A stretch of 64,000 nt of DNA from Humidesulfovibrio mexicanus (GCF_900188225.1 NZ_FZOC01000001.1:620596-684595), one strand, 5' to 3'; shown: positions 17,424-27,239, numbered from the stretch's first letter. Notes: generated from the sequence alone by a model not told the origin. Program-made: numbers and translations.

Positions 17424-17639
17424 TTAGGCCGCAACCACCGGACGGGGGGCGGGCTTCACCACCGCGCCGCTGCGGATGCAGCGGGTGCAGGCGCGGACGT
17501 AGCGCACTTCGCCGGAGGGAAGAACGGTCTTGACGCGCTGCAGGTTGGGCAGAAAACGACGCCGGGTGCGGTTGTTGGCGTGGCTCACGTTGTTGCCGGA
17601 GCTGGGGTGCTTGCCGCAAATATCGCACGTCTGGGACAT
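17424..17639 (-). CDS. rpmB: 50S ribosomal protein L28
   Basis: A 71-residue L28 beginning [12 protein letters not shown] with the usual [20 protein letters not shown] core. It is the zinc-ribbon form, with two CxxC-type pairs (CDIC and CTRC). ATG 17639 follows a strong AGGAGG site; an upstream in-frame ATG lacks one. It is a single-gene unit with its own promoter (17730-17758) and terminator (17368-17394), divergent from the lipid operon. Confidence 0.96.
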   Translation of the reverse strand: MSQTCDICGKHPSSGNNVSHANNRTRRRFLPNLQRVKTVLPSGEVRYVRACTRCIRSGAVVKPAPRPVVAA

Positions 17640-17729
17640 ATGGGGATCCTCCTGAAACATTGCTCTATGTAGGGGCACGGCCAGCGCCGCGCCGTACCGG
17701 AGATAGCTTTCCGGACTCGGGGAAGTGGA

Positions 17730-17758
17730 CTTTTAGCCCCGCGCCGGGAAAAACGCAA
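17730..17758 (-). promoter_or_regulatory. Promoter of rpmB
   Basis: Minus strand TTGCGT (17753-17758), 17 bases, TAAAAG (17730-17735). The -35 boxes of this and the divergent yceD promoter are only 11 bases apart, so the two may compete or share an activator. Confidence 0.45.
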
Positions 17759-17769
17759 GTGCTTTTTTC

Positions 17770-17797
17770 TTGACAAACAAAAAGCCCCCCGTATAGA
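17770..17797 (+). promoter_or_regulatory. Strong sigma-70 promoter of the yceD-rpmF-plsX-fab operon
   Basis: A perfect TTGACA (17770-17775), a 16-base spacer and TATAGA (17792-17797) give a start near 17804. That leaves a leader of about 14 bases that contains just the AGGAG site. Confidence 0.7.
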
Positions 17798-17817
17798 CAT
17801 GCGACCTGCGAGGAGAC

Positions 17818-18336
17818 ATGAGCGAACTGTGGATCCCATTGGGCGACATCCCGGCCGAGGGCCGGGAATTTCATTTCACGGACCAGTCCCTGTGGACCGG
17901 GCCGATGAAGGAGCTGCGCGTTCCCGGCGCGGTGCGCCGTCCGTTCGAGGCCGACATGCGCATCGTCCCGCAGGACGACGGATTCCTGGTCACGGGCGGT
18001 TTCTCCGGATCGCTCATCGTGCCCTGCGGCCGCTGCGCCGAGGACTTCGAACTGGCGCTCGGCGGCGACTTCGAGAGTTTCGAAGCGCCGGACGCTGACG
18101 AAGGCCTTGAGGGCGAGGGCCGCCTGCGCATGAACGCCGGCCAGCCGGAGTTCGACGCCGGGGGCTACCTGTGGGAGCAGTTCATCCTCGCGCTTCCGGA
18201 GACCCCGGTCTGCGCCGAGGACTGCAAAGGGCTTTGCCCCACGTGCGGCGTGAACCGCAACCAGACAACCTGCGCCTGCAGCCGGGACGATGGCGACCCG
18301 AGGCTTGCGGTCCTGCGCAACTTGAAGCTATCATAA
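17818..18336 (+). CDS. YceD/DUF177 family protein
   Basis: A 172-residue DUF177 (YceD) protein, the usual partner immediately upstream of rpmF in bacteria. It is implicated in 23S rRNA accumulation in E. coli and plants. The family signature is CGRCAEDFELAL near residue 65, and CPTCGVNRNQTTC in the C-terminal third forms a second cysteine cluster. The context yceD-rpmF-plsX-fabH is canonical. ATG 17818 has AGGAG three bases before it. Confidence 0.92.
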   Translation: MSELWIPLGDIPAEGREFHFTDQSLWTGPMKELRVPGAVRRPFEADMRIVPQDDGFLVTGGFSGSLIVPCGRCAEDFELALGGDFESFEAPDADEGLEGEGRLRMNAGQPEFDAGGYLWEQFILALPETPVCAEDCKGLCPTCGVNRNQTTCACSRDDGDPRLAVLRNLKLS

Positions 18337-18399
18337 GAAACGCGAACGCGCGGGTTCCGCACCCGCCGCGTCCCAAGCACCAATAAAAGGAGCGCCACC

Positions 18400-18579
18400 A
18401 TGGCCCTGCCCAAGAAAAAGACCTCCAAGTCCCGCAAGAACATGCGCCGCGCCCACGACCACGTGGCCACCCCCAATGTCGTGCTGTGCAAGTGCGGCGA
18501 GCCCGTGCTGCCCCACCGCGCCTGCTCCGCCTGTGGCAACTACAAGGACCGCCAGGCCCTGACCCCCGCGAATGCTTGA
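18400..18579 (+). CDS. rpmF: 50S ribosomal protein L32
   Basis: A 59-residue L32 starting MALPKKKTSKSRKNMRRAHD. It has the zinc-ribbon cysteines CKCGEP and CSACGNY. The ribosome site is AAAGGAG. Its TGA (18577-18579) overlaps the plsX ATG (18572) by 8 bases, so ribosomal and lipid genes are tightly coupled, as in many bacteria. Confidence 0.96.
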   Translation: MALPKKKTSKSRKNMRRAHDHVATPNVVLCKCGEPVLPHRACSACGNYKDRQALTPANA

Positions 18580-19612
18580 GAAAGCGCCCCGCATAGCCGT
18601 TGACGCCATGGGGGGCGACATAGGCCCCAGGGTCAACGTGCCCGCCGCTGTGCAGGCCGCCCGCGAAGGAATCAACATCACCCTGGTGGGAGATGAAGAA
18701 ATCCTTCGCGGCGAGCTTGCGCGCATTGACGGGGCCGACGCCCTGCCCATCGACATCCGCCACGCCTCCCAGGTGGTGGAGATGGAAGAAAAACCCTCCG
18801 ATGCGCTCCGGCGCAAGAAGGATTCCTCCATTCAGGTGGCCTGCCAACTGGTGAAGGAAGGTCTGGCCGACGGCGTGGTCAGCGCGGGCAATTCCGGGGC
18901 GAGCGTCGCCTGCGGCATGTTCGTGCTCGGCCGCATCAAGGGCGTGGAGCGCCCGGCCCTGGCCAGCATCATGCCCACGGAGAAGGAGCCCATAGTGCTG
19001 CTGGACGTTGGCGCCAACGTGGACTCCAAGCCCTTCCACCTGGCCCAGTTCGGCCTCATGGGCGATGTGCTGGCGAGAGATGTGCTGGGCGTGGACAAAC
19101 CCCGCGTGGGGCTCCTGTCCATCGGCGAGGAAGAAGGCAAGGGCAACAGCACGGTCAAGGAAGCCTTTGACCTGCTGAAGCAGACCAAGCTGAACTTCGT
19201 CGGCAACGTGGAGGGACGCGACATCTTCACCGGCGACCTTGACGTGGCCGTGTGCGACGGGTTCGTGGGCAACATCTGCCTCAAGCTCTCCGAAGGCTTG
19301 GCGCGCAGCTTCGGCCGCGTGCTCAAGCGCGAGCTGAAACGACACATGCTTTCCCGCATGGGCGCGGCGCTCTCCATGCGCTCGCTCAAGAACTTCGCCC
19401 AGATGATGGACTACGCGGAATACGGCGGCGCGCCGCTTCTGGGCCTGAAGAGCATCCTCATCGTCTGCCACGGGGCCAGCAACATCAAGGCCGTCACCAA
19501 CGCAACGCGCATGGCCGCCACCTTTGTGGAACGAAAGGCCCACGAACACTTGGCCGCCAAACTCGCCGCCCACAGCGAACTCGGGCAGTTCAGCAGGCAC
19601 AAGGCCTCTTAG
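18572..19612 (+). CDS. plsX: Phosphate acyltransferase PlsX
   Basis: A 346-residue peripheral membrane enzyme that converts acyl-ACP to acyl-phosphate for phospholipid synthesis. Family motifs are IAVDAMGGDIGP at the N-terminus, VSAGNSGA, the IGEEEGKGN segment and CDGFVGNICLK. ATG 18572 overlaps the end of rpmF. Full length for the family. It feeds PlsY (not in the window) and stands next to fabH, linking fatty-acid and phospholipid synthesis. Confidence 0.96.
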   Translation: MLEKAPRIAVDAMGGDIGPRVNVPAAVQAAREGINITLVGDEEILRGELARIDGADALPIDIRHASQVVEMEEKPSDALRRKKDSSIQVACQLVKEGLADGVVSAGNSGASVACGMFVLGRIKGVERPALASIMPTEKEPIVLLDVGANVDSKPFHLAQFGLMGDVLARDVLGVDKPRVGLLSIGEEEGKGNSTVKEAFDLLKQTKLNFVGNVEGRDIFTGDLDVAVCDGFVGNICLKLSEGLARSFGRVLKRELKRHMLSRMGAALSMRSLKNFAQMMDYAEYGGAPLLGLKSILIVCHGASNIKAVTNATRMAATFVERKAHEHLAAKLAAHSELGQFSRHKAS

Positions 19613-19691
19613 AGCCCCGGACCTGAGACCGCCCCGATTCCGCATAACCCTGCCGATCCCCCTCGGCGAGAGCCCGGAACAGAGCACCCAC

Positions 19692-20681
19692 ATGAATACC
19701 CCCTGCTACATCCGCGCAATTGGCCACTGCGTGCCGGAGCGCATCCTCACCAATGCCGACTTCGAGCGCATGGTGGACACCAACGACGAATGGATCGTTA
19801 CCCGGACCGGCATCCGTGAGCGCCACGTGGCCCTCAATGGCGAAACCTGCGTCGACCTCTGCCTCGGCGCCAGCCAGGCCGCCCTGGCCCAGGCGGGCAT
19901 GGACGCCCAGGAACTCACCCATGTCATCGTGGGCACCTTTTCGGCCGACTCCGTCATCCCCTCGGCCGCGTGCATGTTGTCGCACAGGCTGGGCATCTCC
20001 GGCCGCATGGCCATGGACCTTTCCGCCGCCTGCTCGGGCTTCCTGTACGCGGTGGAGACCGCGCGGGCCCTGCTGATGCTGCACCCCAAGGCGAAAATCC
20101 TCGTGGCCGCCTGCGACATCGTGTCCTCCCGCGTGGACTACACCGACCGCAGCACCTGCGTGCTCTTCGGCGATGGCGCCGGTGCGGTGATCCTCACGGC
20201 GGAGCCGGGGCAGGGATCGAGCGAAGTGGTGGATGTGCTGCTCGCCGCGGACGGCGCCGTCGGCGACCTGCTGACCGTCAAGGGCGGCGGCTCGGGCACG
20301 CCGTACAAGCTGAATGACGCCATCCGCAAGGATTTTTTCGTGGAGATGAACGGCCGCGAGGTGTACAAGCACGCCGTGCGCAACATGAGCGGCATTTGTG
20401 AGGAAATACTCACAAAACACGGCCTCACCGACAGGGACGTGGACGTGTTCATCCCGCACCAGGCCAACCTGCGCATCGTGGAGGCCGTGGGCAAGCGCCT
20501 GAACCTGCCCGAAGAGCGTGTGTTCACCAACCTGCAGAAATATGGCAACACCTCCGCCGCGTCCGTGCCGCTGGCCCTTTCAGAGGCCGTGGGCGAAGGG
20601 GTCATAAAACCCGGACACACGGTGCTGCTGGGCACCTTTGGCGGCGGCTTCACCTGGGGTTCCGCCCTGTTGCGCTTCTAG
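19692..20681 (+). CDS. fabH: Beta-ketoacyl-ACP synthase III (KASIII)
   Basis: A 329-residue initiating condensing enzyme joining acetyl-CoA with malonyl-ACP. The catalytic triad is visible: Cys in LSAACSGFLYA at about residue 115, His in IPHQANLRI and Asn in YGNTSAAS. The N-terminal IRAIGHCVPERILTN and RTGIRERH motifs match FabH. ATG 19692 was chosen over upstream in-frame codons because the FabH N-terminus begins there; its ribosome site is weak. It follows plsX by 79 bases. Confidence 0.96.
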   Translation: MNTPCYIRAIGHCVPERILTNADFERMVDTNDEWIVTRTGIRERHVALNGETCVDLCLGASQAALAQAGMDAQELTHVIVGTFSADSVIPSAACMLSHRLGISGRMAMDLSAACSGFLYAVETARALLMLHPKAKILVAACDIVSSRVDYTDRSTCVLFGDGAGAVILTAEPGQGSSEVVDVLLAADGAVGDLLTVKGGGSGTPYKLNDAIRKDFFVEMNGREVYKHAVRNMSGICEEILTKHGLTDRDVDVFIPHQANLRIVEAVGKRLNLPEERVFTNLQKYGNTSAASVPLALSEAVGEGVIKPGHTVLLGTFGGGFTWGSALLRF

Positions 20682-20766
20682 CTCCTGCGCGTTTGCAGTC
20701 CGGCGGATTTTCGGGTAGGTAGCCGTGGCAATCATCCATCAAACCAGGACCACGAAGGGAGAGCAC

Positions 20767-21510
20767 ATGAGCGACATGCCCAGGGTTGCACTCGTCACCG
20801 GCGGTTCGCGCGGCATTGGCCGCGCCTGCGCCGAACGCCTGGCCAAGGACGGCTTCGAGGTCTACCTGACCTATGTCAGCCGCCCGGAAGAGGCCGAGAA
20901 GACCGTGGCCGCCATAGCCGAGGGCGGGGGCGAGGCCAGGGCCTTCCGTCTGGACGCCACCAGCCGCGAGGCCGTGAGCGCCTTTTTCGCCGAGGAGATC
21001 AAGGACAAGGTGGAGCTGGCCGCGCTGGTGAACAACGCGGGCATCACCAAGGACGGGCTCATCATCCGCATGAAGGACGAGGACTGGGACCGCGTCATCC
21101 AGGTGAATCTCACCGGCGCCTTCGCCTGTCTGCGCGAGGCCGCCAAGATCATGGTCAAGCAGCGTTCCGGCCGCATCATCAACATCGCCTCCGTGGTGGG
21201 GCAGATGGGCAACGCCGGCCAGGCCAACTACTGCGCCGCCAAGGCCGGCCTCATCGGGCTGACCAAAAGCGCCGCGCGCGAACTGGCGGGACGCGGCATC
21301 ACCGTCAACGCCGTCACCCCTGGCTTTGTCCAGACCGACATGACTGCGGTGCTGCCCGAAGCCGTTGTTTCCAAAATGCTTGAGAGCATCCCCCTTGGCC
21401 GCCTGGGCTCGACCGAGGACATCGCAAGCGCCGTCTCGTTCCTGGCGGGACCTGGCGCGGGCTATGTCACCGGGCAGATCCTGGCCGTCAACGGCGGGAT
21501 GTACATGTAA
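20767..21510 (+). CDS. fabG: 3-oxoacyl-ACP reductase
   Basis: A 247-residue short-chain dehydrogenase performing the NADPH-dependent reduction step of fatty-acid elongation. The cofactor motif is GGSRGIGRA near residue 12, with NNAGITKD, catalytic Ser in INIASVVG and the YCAAK Tyr-Lys pair. The C-terminal GYVTGQILAVNGGMYM is characteristic. ATG 20767 follows AAGGGAGAG; a GTG 42 bases upstream is less likely. Confidence 0.96.
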   Translation: MSDMPRVALVTGGSRGIGRACAERLAKDGFEVYLTYVSRPEEAEKTVAAIAEGGGEARAFRLDATSREAVSAFFAEEIKDKVELAALVNNAGITKDGLIIRMKDEDWDRVIQVNLTGAFACLREAAKIMVKQRSGRIINIASVVGQMGNAGQANYCAAKAGLIGLTKSAARELAGRGITVNAVTPGFVQTDMTAVLPEAVVSKMLESIPLGRLGSTEDIASAVSFLAGPGAGYVTGQILAVNGGMYM

Positions 21511-21548
21511 CCGTATTCAACAAGTAAACCACACCTTTTGGAGGGACC

Positions 21549-21779
21549 ATGTCCGTAGCCGAGAAAGTCAAAGCCATCGTCGTGGAGCAGCTGGGCGTTT
21601 CCGCCGACGAAGTGAAGCCCGAGGCCTCCTTTGTCGAGGATCTGGGAGCCGACTCCCTGGACCTCACCGAGCTGATCATGGCCATGGAAGAGGCTTTTGA
21701 CATCGAGATCGATGACGAAGAGGCGCAGAAGATCCTCAAGGTCAAGGACGCCATCGACTACATCGAAAAGCACAAATAG
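21549..21779 (+). CDS. acpP: Acyl carrier protein
   Basis: A 76-residue acidic carrier protein. The phosphopantetheine attachment Ser is in [10 protein letters not shown] at about residue 37. It begins [17 protein letters not shown], typical of bacterial AcpP. A TTGGAGGGA ribosome site precedes it. The downstream gap contains a strong hairpin (21816-21853) that may protect or partly terminate the abundant acpP message. Confidence 0.97.
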   Translation: MSVAEKVKAIVVEQLGVSADEVKPEASFVEDLGADSLDLTELIMAMEEAFDIEIDDEEAQKILKVKDAIDYIEKHK

Positions 21780-21815
21780 GGACAGGACTCCGGGTCCTTC
21801 CCGCCACGACATCTT

Positions 21816-21853
21816 CGGAGCGCCCTGCCTGCGTTGGGCTGCGGGGCGCTCCG
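21816..21853 (+). other. Stable hairpin between acpP and fabF
   Basis: CGGAGCGCCC (21816-21825) pairs perfectly with GGGCGCTCCG (21844-21853), 10 bp with an 18-base loop. No U-tract follows, so it is more likely an mRNA-stability or processing element, or a leaky terminator, than a full stop. Confidence 0.45.
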
Positions 21854-21899
21854 CCATTTCACCGCACGGGCTGCCCCCGAAAATAACGGATACGTCTGC

Positions 21900-23138
21900 A
21901 TGAACAGGGTTGTCGTCACGGCCGTGGCCGCCATCACCCCCCTTGGAAACGATTCTGATGCAAGCTGGGAGAACCTGCTGGCCGGAAAGTCCGGCATCGC
22001 CAAGGTTTCCAGCTTCGATGCGACCGGCCACGACACGCAGATCGCCGGTGAGGTGAAGGGCTTTGACCCCACCAAATACATCAACGCCAAGTCCGCGCGC
22101 CGCATGGAAAAATTTGTTCAGTACGCTGTGGCCTCCTCCAAAATGCTCATGGAACGCGCGGGGTACAGCATCCCGCCGGAACAGGGCCACAGGGCAGGGG
22201 TCATCATCGGCGTGGGCCTGGGAGGGCTGGACGGCATCGAGCACCAGCACCAGAAGCTCATCGATGCCGGTCCGGGGCGCATCACCCCCTTCTTCATCCC
22301 CACCATCATCGCCAACATGGCGGCGGGCATGGTCTCCATCGAGCACGGCGCGCGCGGCACCAACATTTGCACCACAACGGCCTGCGCCTCCGGAACGCAC
22401 GCCATCGGCTGCGCGTTTTCGGAAATCAAGCTGGGCCGCAACGATGTCATGATCTGCGGCGGAGCCGAGAGCACCATCACCCCTCTGGCCTTCGCCGGGT
22501 TCAACGCCATGAAGGCGCTCAGCACCCGCAACGACGACCCCGAGCACGCTTCGCGCCCCTTCGACAAGGAGCGCGACGGCTTCATCATGGGCGAGGGCTG
22601 CGGCTTGCTGCTGCTGGAAAGCCTGGAACACGCCAAGGCGCGCGGGGCCGAGATTCTGGCCGAGGTGGTGGGCTTCGGCGCTTCCGGAGACGCCTACCAC
22701 ATGACCGCCCCGCCCGAGGACGGTTCCGGCGCGGCCATCGCCATGCAAAAGGCCGTGGAGGAGGCAGGCATAGCCCTGACCGAGGTGGACCACATCAACG
22801 CCCACGGCACCAGCACCTACCTGAACGACCTGTGCGAGACGCGCGCCATCAAGACCGTGTTCGGGGCGCACGCCAAGAACATCGTCATCACCGCCAACAA
22901 AGGCCAGACTGGGCATCTGCTCGGTGCGGCGGGCGGCGTGGAGGCCGTGTTCAGCGTCATGACGCTCACGACCGGCGTCATTCCCGGCACGGTGAACCAG
23001 ATTACCCCGGACCCCGAATGCGACCTGGACTACTGCGCAGACGGGCCGAGGAACAAGCAGGTCGGCTACGTGCTCTCGAACTCCTTCGGGTTCGGCGGCA
23101 CCAACGGCTGCCTGCTCTTCAAGCGCTACGAGGACTAA
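21900..23138 (+). CDS. fabF: Beta-ketoacyl-ACP synthase II
   Basis: A 412-residue elongating condensing enzyme. The catalytic Cys lies in [10 protein letters not shown] at about residue 162, the two histidines in [11 protein letters not shown] and [14 protein letters not shown], and the C-terminal [10 protein letters not shown] loop is present. I chose ATG 21900 because [16 protein letters not shown] is the usual N-terminus; the upstream open frame is the acpP-fabF hairpin region. It is co-transcribed with acpP and glyA. Confidence 0.96.
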   Translation: MNRVVVTAVAAITPLGNDSDASWENLLAGKSGIAKVSSFDATGHDTQIAGEVKGFDPTKYINAKSARRMEKFVQYAVASSKMLMERAGYSIPPEQGHRAGVIIGVGLGGLDGIEHQHQKLIDAGPGRITPFFIPTIIANMAAGMVSIEHGARGTNICTTTACASGTHAIGCAFSEIKLGRNDVMICGGAESTITPLAFAGFNAMKALSTRNDDPEHASRPFDKERDGFIMGEGCGLLLLESLEHAKARGAEILAEVVGFGASGDAYHMTAPPEDGSGAAIAMQKAVEEAGIALTEVDHINAHGTSTYLNDLCETRAIKTVFGAHAKNIVITANKGQTGHLLGAAGGVEAVFSVMTLTTGVIPGTVNQITPDPECDLDYCADGPRNKQVGYVLSNSFGFGGTNGCLLFKRYED

Positions 23139-23190
23139 CGGGCGCGCACACGGCCGCCCGGCACGAAACATCGCCACACGAGGACGCACC

Positions 23191-24429
23191 ATGGAAGAAC
23201 TCTTCATCCAGGATCCGGAGATCGCCGCCGCTGTCGCGGGGGAAATCGACCGGCAAGTCGGCAAGCTCGAACTCATCGCCTCGGAGAACTTCACCTCCAC
23301 GGCGGTGCGCCAGGCCATGGGCAGCGTGCTCACCCACAAGTACGCGGAAGGTTATCCCGGCAAGCGCTACTACGGCGGCTGCGAATTCGTGGACCAGGTG
23401 GAGGAGCTTGCCCGCGAGCGCGCCAAGCAGCTCTTCGGCGCCGGCTACGCCAACGTGCAGCCCCACTCCGGCTCCCAGGCCAACATGGCCGTGTACTTCG
23501 CCGCGTGCAAGCCCGGCGACACCGTGCTCGGCATGAACCTGGCCCACGGCGGCCACCTTACCCACGGCAGCCCGGTGAACTTCTCCGGCAAGCTGTACAA
23601 CATGGTCTCCTATGGCGTCTCCCAGGACACCCAGACCATCGACTACGACGAGCTGGAAAAGACCGCCAAGGAGACCAAGCCCCGCATGATCATCGCCGGG
23701 GCCAGCGCCTATCCGCGCGTCATCGACTTCAAGCGCTTCCGGAAAATCGCCGACGAGGTGGGCGCGGTGCTCATGGTGGACATGGCCCACATCGCGGGCC
23801 TCATCGCCGCCGAGCTGCACCCCAACTGCATCGAGCACGCGCACTTCACCACCACCACCACCCACAAGACCCTGCGCGGCCCCCGCGGCGGCATGATCCT
23901 CGCCTCAGAGGACCAGACCAAGGTGCTGAACTCGCAAATCTTCCCCGGAATCCAGGGCGGCCCGCTCATGCACGTCATCGCGGCCAAGGCAGTGGCCTTC
24001 GGCGAGGCCCTGCAGCCTGGCTTCAAGCAGTACCAGGAGCAGGTGGTCAAGAACGCCGGGGCCCTGGCAGGGTATCTCAAGGACGCCGGCTTCGACCTCG
24101 TGTCCGGCGGCACGGACAACCACCTCATGCTGGTGGACCTGCGCAGCAAGAAGATCACCGGCAAGGACGCGGAGATCGCCCTGGACAAGGCGGGCATCAC
24201 CGTGAACAAGAATGGCATTCCCTTCGACACCACGCCGCCCACCGTGACCTCCGGCATCCGCATCGGCACCCCGGCCCTCACCACTCGCGGCATGATCGAA
24301 GAGGACATGCTGGCCGTGGCCGAGGCCATCACCGCCGCGCTGGACAACATGGACAACGACTCCGTGCTCGATGAAATCCGCCTGGAGGTGGAGGACTTCG
24401 CCCGCGAGTTCCCCCTCTTCGCCTGGTAG
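23191..24429 (+). CDS. glyA: Serine hydroxymethyltransferase
   Basis: A 412-residue PLP enzyme interconverting serine and glycine and charging tetrahydrofolate with one-carbon units. PLP-lysine motif [14 protein letters not shown] at about residue 222; N-terminal [10 protein letters not shown] and [19 protein letters not shown] are diagnostic. It is the last gene of the operon and is followed immediately by a strong terminator at 24441. Confidence 0.97.
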   Translation: MEELFIQDPEIAAAVAGEIDRQVGKLELIASENFTSTAVRQAMGSVLTHKYAEGYPGKRYYGGCEFVDQVEELARERAKQLFGAGYANVQPHSGSQANMAVYFAACKPGDTVLGMNLAHGGHLTHGSPVNFSGKLYNMVSYGVSQDTQTIDYDELEKTAKETKPRMIIAGASAYPRVIDFKRFRKIADEVGAVLMVDMAHIAGLIAAELHPNCIEHAHFTTTTTHKTLRGPRGGMILASEDQTKVLNSQIFPGIQGGPLMHVIAAKAVAFGEALQPGFKQYQEQVVKNAGALAGYLKDAGFDLVSGGTDNHLMLVDLRSKKITGKDAEIALDKAGITVNKNGIPFDTTPPTVTSGIRIGTPALTTRGMIEEDMLAVAEAITAALDNMDNDSVLDEIRLEVEDFAREFPLFAW

Positions 24430-24440
24430 AGACCGTTCCC

Positions 24441-24485
24441 GCCGCCCGGACCGACAGCGTGAAGCCCGGTCCGGGCGGCTTTTTT
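24441..24485 (+). terminator. Rho-independent terminator of the yceD-glyA operon
   Basis: GCCGCCCGGACC (24441-24452) pairs with GGTCCGGGCGGC (24468-24479), a perfect 12-bp stem followed by TTTTTT. Confidence 0.93.
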
Positions 24486-24512
24486 CCCCCAAGGCTTCGG
24501 GAGGCCCTGCAC

Positions 24513-24977
24513 ATGAGCGAACGCATCCCCTGGCCCGTCTACTTCATGCGCATCGCGCACCTGGTGGCCGAGCGCTCCACCTGCCTGCGCAGGAAGGTTG
24601 GCGCGGTGGCCGTGCGCGACAAGCGCATGATCGCCACAGGCTACAACGGCACCCCCACAAACGTGCCCCACTGCGCCGAGGTCGGCTGCATCCGCGAGCG
24701 CCTGGGCATTCCGTCCGGACAGCGGCACGAGCTGTGTCGAGGCCTGCACGCAGAGCAGAACGTCATCATCCAGTGCGCCCTGCACGGGCTGTCCTTGGCC
24801 GGCGCTGAAATATACTGCACCACCGAGCCCTGTCTCATCTGCACCAAGATGCTCATCAACTGCCAGGTCAAGGCCATCTATTTCGCCGAGTCCTACCCGG
24901 ACGAACTGGCCAACGCCATGCTCAAGGAAGCGGGGGTGGAACATGCCCACATGCCTGGGGACTACCGGAACTCCTGA
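24513..24977 (+). CDS. dCMP deaminase family protein (ComEB-like)
   Basis: A 154-residue zinc deaminase. The active site is the HAEQN motif (zinc His and proton-shuttle Glu) at about residue 76 and the [12 protein letters not shown] zinc-cysteine pair. An extra Cys/His-bearing loop (HCAEVGC) resembles the second zinc site of bacterial dCMP deaminases, so conversion of dCMP to dUMP for thymidylate supply is likely. ATG 24513 follows GGGAGG. Its end overlaps the start of ribD by 35 bases. Confidence 0.88.
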   Translation: MSERIPWPVYFMRIAHLVAERSTCLRRKVGAVAVRDKRMIATGYNGTPTNVPHCAEVGCIRERLGIPSGQRHELCRGLHAEQNVIIQCALHGLSLAGAEIYCTTEPCLICTKMLINCQVKAIYFAESYPDELANAMLKEAGVEHAHMPGDYRNS

Positions 24978-26118
24978 CGCCTTCATGCGCCGCGCGGCCG
25001 AGCTGGCCCTGCGCGGACGCGGGGCCACGGCCCCGAATCCCTGCGTGGGCGCCGTGCTGGTGCGCGGCGGCGACATCGTCGCCGAAGGCTGGCACAAGGC
25101 CCACGGCGGCCCCCACGCCGAGGTCAACTGCCTGGCCGATGCGGCTCGCAAGGGCGTGAACCCGGCCGAGTGCACGCTCTTCGTCACCCTTGAGCCATGC
25201 AACCACCATGGCAAGACACCGCCCTGCACGGGCGCCATCCTGAAGGCGGGCGTCCAAAAGGTCGTGGTGGGCTGCGTGGACCCCAACCCCGATGTTGCGG
25301 GCGGCGGCATTGCGACCCTGCGCGCCGCCGGGGTGGAGGTGGCCGTGGGCGTGGAGGAGATCCTCTGCCGCGACCTCATCCACGAGTTCGTGATCTGGAA
25401 GACCACCGGCCGCACCTGCAACATCCTCAAAATGGCCAGCACCTTGGACGGCAAGATCGCCGCGCGCGGCGGACGGCCCCAGGCCGTCAGCGGCCCGGAG
25501 GCGCAAAAGGACGTGCACCGGCTGCGCGCGCAGGTGCAGGCGGTCATCGTGGGCGGCAACACCTTCTACGGCGACAATCCGCAGCTTACCTGCAGGCTGG
25601 CCGAGCCGGACCAGGCCGCCCTGACAGAGGGCTTTTGCCAGCCGTACGCGGTCATCGTCACCAGCAGCCTGCCCAAAGCCTACTCCAACTTCACCATTCT
25701 GCGCCAGCGGCCGCAGCAGGCCCTGTTCTGGACCAGCGAATACGCGGCAAAGACCCCCCTGGCAGACGAACTGCGCGAACGCGGCACGCGCATCTGGGGC
25801 CTGCCGGAACTTCCGGGCGCGGGCGGGCGCGGGCTCGACTTCGCCCCGGCCTTCGAGCGCCTGCGCCAGGAGCTTTCCTGCCACCTGACCCTGTGCGAGG
25901 GCGGCGGGCACCTGGCCCTGAGCCTATGCCGACAGATGCTGGTGGACGAGTTCGTGCTCTACCTGGCCCCGCGCGTGCTGGGCGACGCGGAGGGCAAGAG
26001 CCTCTTCGCGGGCGAGGCGGTGCAAAGCATGGAGCAGGCCCTGCCCTTCCGGCTGGCCCACGCGTCCTCCTGCGGGGAGGACTTGAAGCTCACCTACAAA
26101 CCCCGCGGGGAGGCGTAA
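24943..26118 (+). CDS. ribD: Bifunctional pyrimidine deaminase/reductase of riboflavin synthesis
   Basis: A 391-residue fusion carrying out steps 2 and 3 of riboflavin synthesis. The N-terminal deaminase has PHAEVNC and [11 protein letters not shown] zinc motifs (residues about 50-90). The C-terminal reductase begins near residue 150 ([38 protein letters not shown]). ATG 24943 keeps the conserved [14 protein letters not shown] start and overlaps the dCMP deaminase gene; ATG 24985 would be a shorter alternative. ribE starts at the base after its stop. I see no FMN riboswitch upstream. Confidence 0.93.
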   Translation: MPTCLGTTGTPDAFMRRAAELALRGRGATAPNPCVGAVLVRGGDIVAEGWHKAHGGPHAEVNCLADAARKGVNPAECTLFVTLEPCNHHGKTPPCTGAILKAGVQKVVVGCVDPNPDVAGGGIATLRAAGVEVAVGVEEILCRDLIHEFVIWKTTGRTCNILKMASTLDGKIAARGGRPQAVSGPEAQKDVHRLRAQVQAVIVGGNTFYGDNPQLTCRLAEPDQAALTEGFCQPYAVIVTSSLPKAYSNFTILRQRPQQALFWTSEYAAKTPLADELRERGTRIWGLPELPGAGGRGLDFAPAFERLRQELSCHLTLCEGGGHLALSLCRQMLVDEFVLYLAPRVLGDAEGKSLFAGEAVQSMEQALPFRLAHASSCGEDLKLTYKPRGEA

Positions 26119-26781
26119 ATGTTCACCGGACTGGTGCAGGGCATGGGCCGCGTGGAGGCAGTGGAGCCCAAGGGCAAGGAGACGCGCCTGAAGCTGCGCG
26201 CCCTGTTCGACTTGGCGCACATCGTTCCGGGCGAGTCCATCGCGGTGAACGGCGCGTGCCTCACCGTGGAGACCTTCGGCGACAAATGGTTCACGGCCTA
26301 CGCCAGCGCCGAGACCCTGGCCCACACCAACCTGGGCGGCCTCAAAAGCGGCGATGCCGTGAACCTGGAGCGCGCCCTGGCCCTGGGCGACCGCCTGGGC
26401 GGGCATCTGGTGAGCGGGCACGTGGACTGCCTGGCCACGGTGTCCTCCATAGAACCCGCCGGAGAGAGCCGCGTGTACTGCCTCTCCTTCCCGGCGGAGC
26501 ACGGGGCCTTTGTCATCCCAAAGGGCTCGGTGACGCTGGACGGCATCAGCCTGACGGTGAACGCCTGCGGGCCGGACAGCCTGTGCGTGAACATCATCCC
26601 CGCCACCCAGCGCGAGACCACCATCTCCGGCTGGAAGCCCGGCGCGAAGGTCAATATGGAGACCGACCTCATCGGCAAATACGTGCGCAACATGCTGGCC
26701 GCCTGGATGGGCGGCCAAGCGCCCGAGGCCAAGCCGACATCGCGGCTCAGCCTGGACTTTTTGAAGGAGCACGGATTCTAG
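26119..26781 (+). CDS. ribE: Riboflavin synthase, alpha subunit
   Basis: A 220-residue two-barrel lumazine-binding protein making riboflavin by dismutation of 6,7-dimethyl-8-ribityllumazine. The N-terminal MFTGLVQGMGRVE and the repeated GESIAVNGACLTVE and GSVTLDGISLTVN blocks show the duplicated lumazine-binding fold. It is immediately adjacent to ribD. ribBA and ribH do not follow, so the pathway genes are split in this genome. Confidence 0.94.
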   Translation: MFTGLVQGMGRVEAVEPKGKETRLKLRALFDLAHIVPGESIAVNGACLTVETFGDKWFTAYASAETLAHTNLGGLKSGDAVNLERALALGDRLGGHLVSGHVDCLATVSSIEPAGESRVYCLSFPAEHGAFVIPKGSVTLDGISLTVNACGPDSLCVNIIPATQRETTISGWKPGAKVNMETDLIGKYVRNMLAAWMGGQAPEAKPTSRLSLDFLKEHGF

Positions 26782-26834
26782 CACCGCGCGGCGCAGCGCC
26801 CATGCCTGCGCCGCCGCCCCATACGGAGGACCAG

Positions 26835-27239
26835 ATGCCGCGACGCCTCGCCGCCCTGCTCGTCCTGCTGCTGCTGGCCGCCTGCGCCAGCGCCACCAAT
26901 CTGCGCCCCGGCCCGGAAGGCCCGCCGCCCGGCGGCCTGACCATGCTCTATCCGCAAAAGCCCGAGGCCGTGCTCGAGGCGGCCATCCGCGGCCTGCCGC
27001 ACATCGGCCTGCATGTGGTGGAGATCGACCCCGCCGGGCGCTACCTGCTGGCCGAGCGCGGCATCAACGCCATGAGCAACGGCGAGAACGTGGGCGTGTA
27101 CATCGCGCCCTCGGGCGAGGGCTCCAGCGTCACCGTGGTCTCGCGCCGCAAGACGGCAACCAACATCGGGGCCAAGGACTTCACCATGCCCGTGCATTTG
27201 CAGCTTGGGCTGGTGCTCGGCCGGGCCATGCCCAAGTAG
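26835..27239 (+). CDS. Putative lipoprotein of unknown function
   Basis: A 134-residue protein with a short signal peptide and a lipobox LLLAAC (lipidated Cys at about residue 17). The mature part has mixed alpha/beta composition with no recognised motif (YPQKPEAVLEAAIRGLPHIGLHVVE, then GENVGVYIAPSGEGSSVTVVSRR); such proteins often match DUF3568-like small lipoproteins, but I cannot confirm this. ATG 26835 has a CGGAGGA site. It ends just before a bidirectional terminator. Confidence 0.75.
   Translation: MPRRLAALLVLLLLAACASATNLRPGPEGPPPGGLTMLYPQKPEAVLEAAIRGLPHIGLHVVEIDPAGRYLLAERGINAMSNGENVGVYIAPSGEGSSVTVVSRRKTATNIGAKDFTMPVHLQLGLVLGRAMPK

Noticed and set aside
24430-24942. FMN riboswitch before the ribD region
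   Set aside because: The only structure is the glyA terminator; RFN-element blocks are absent.
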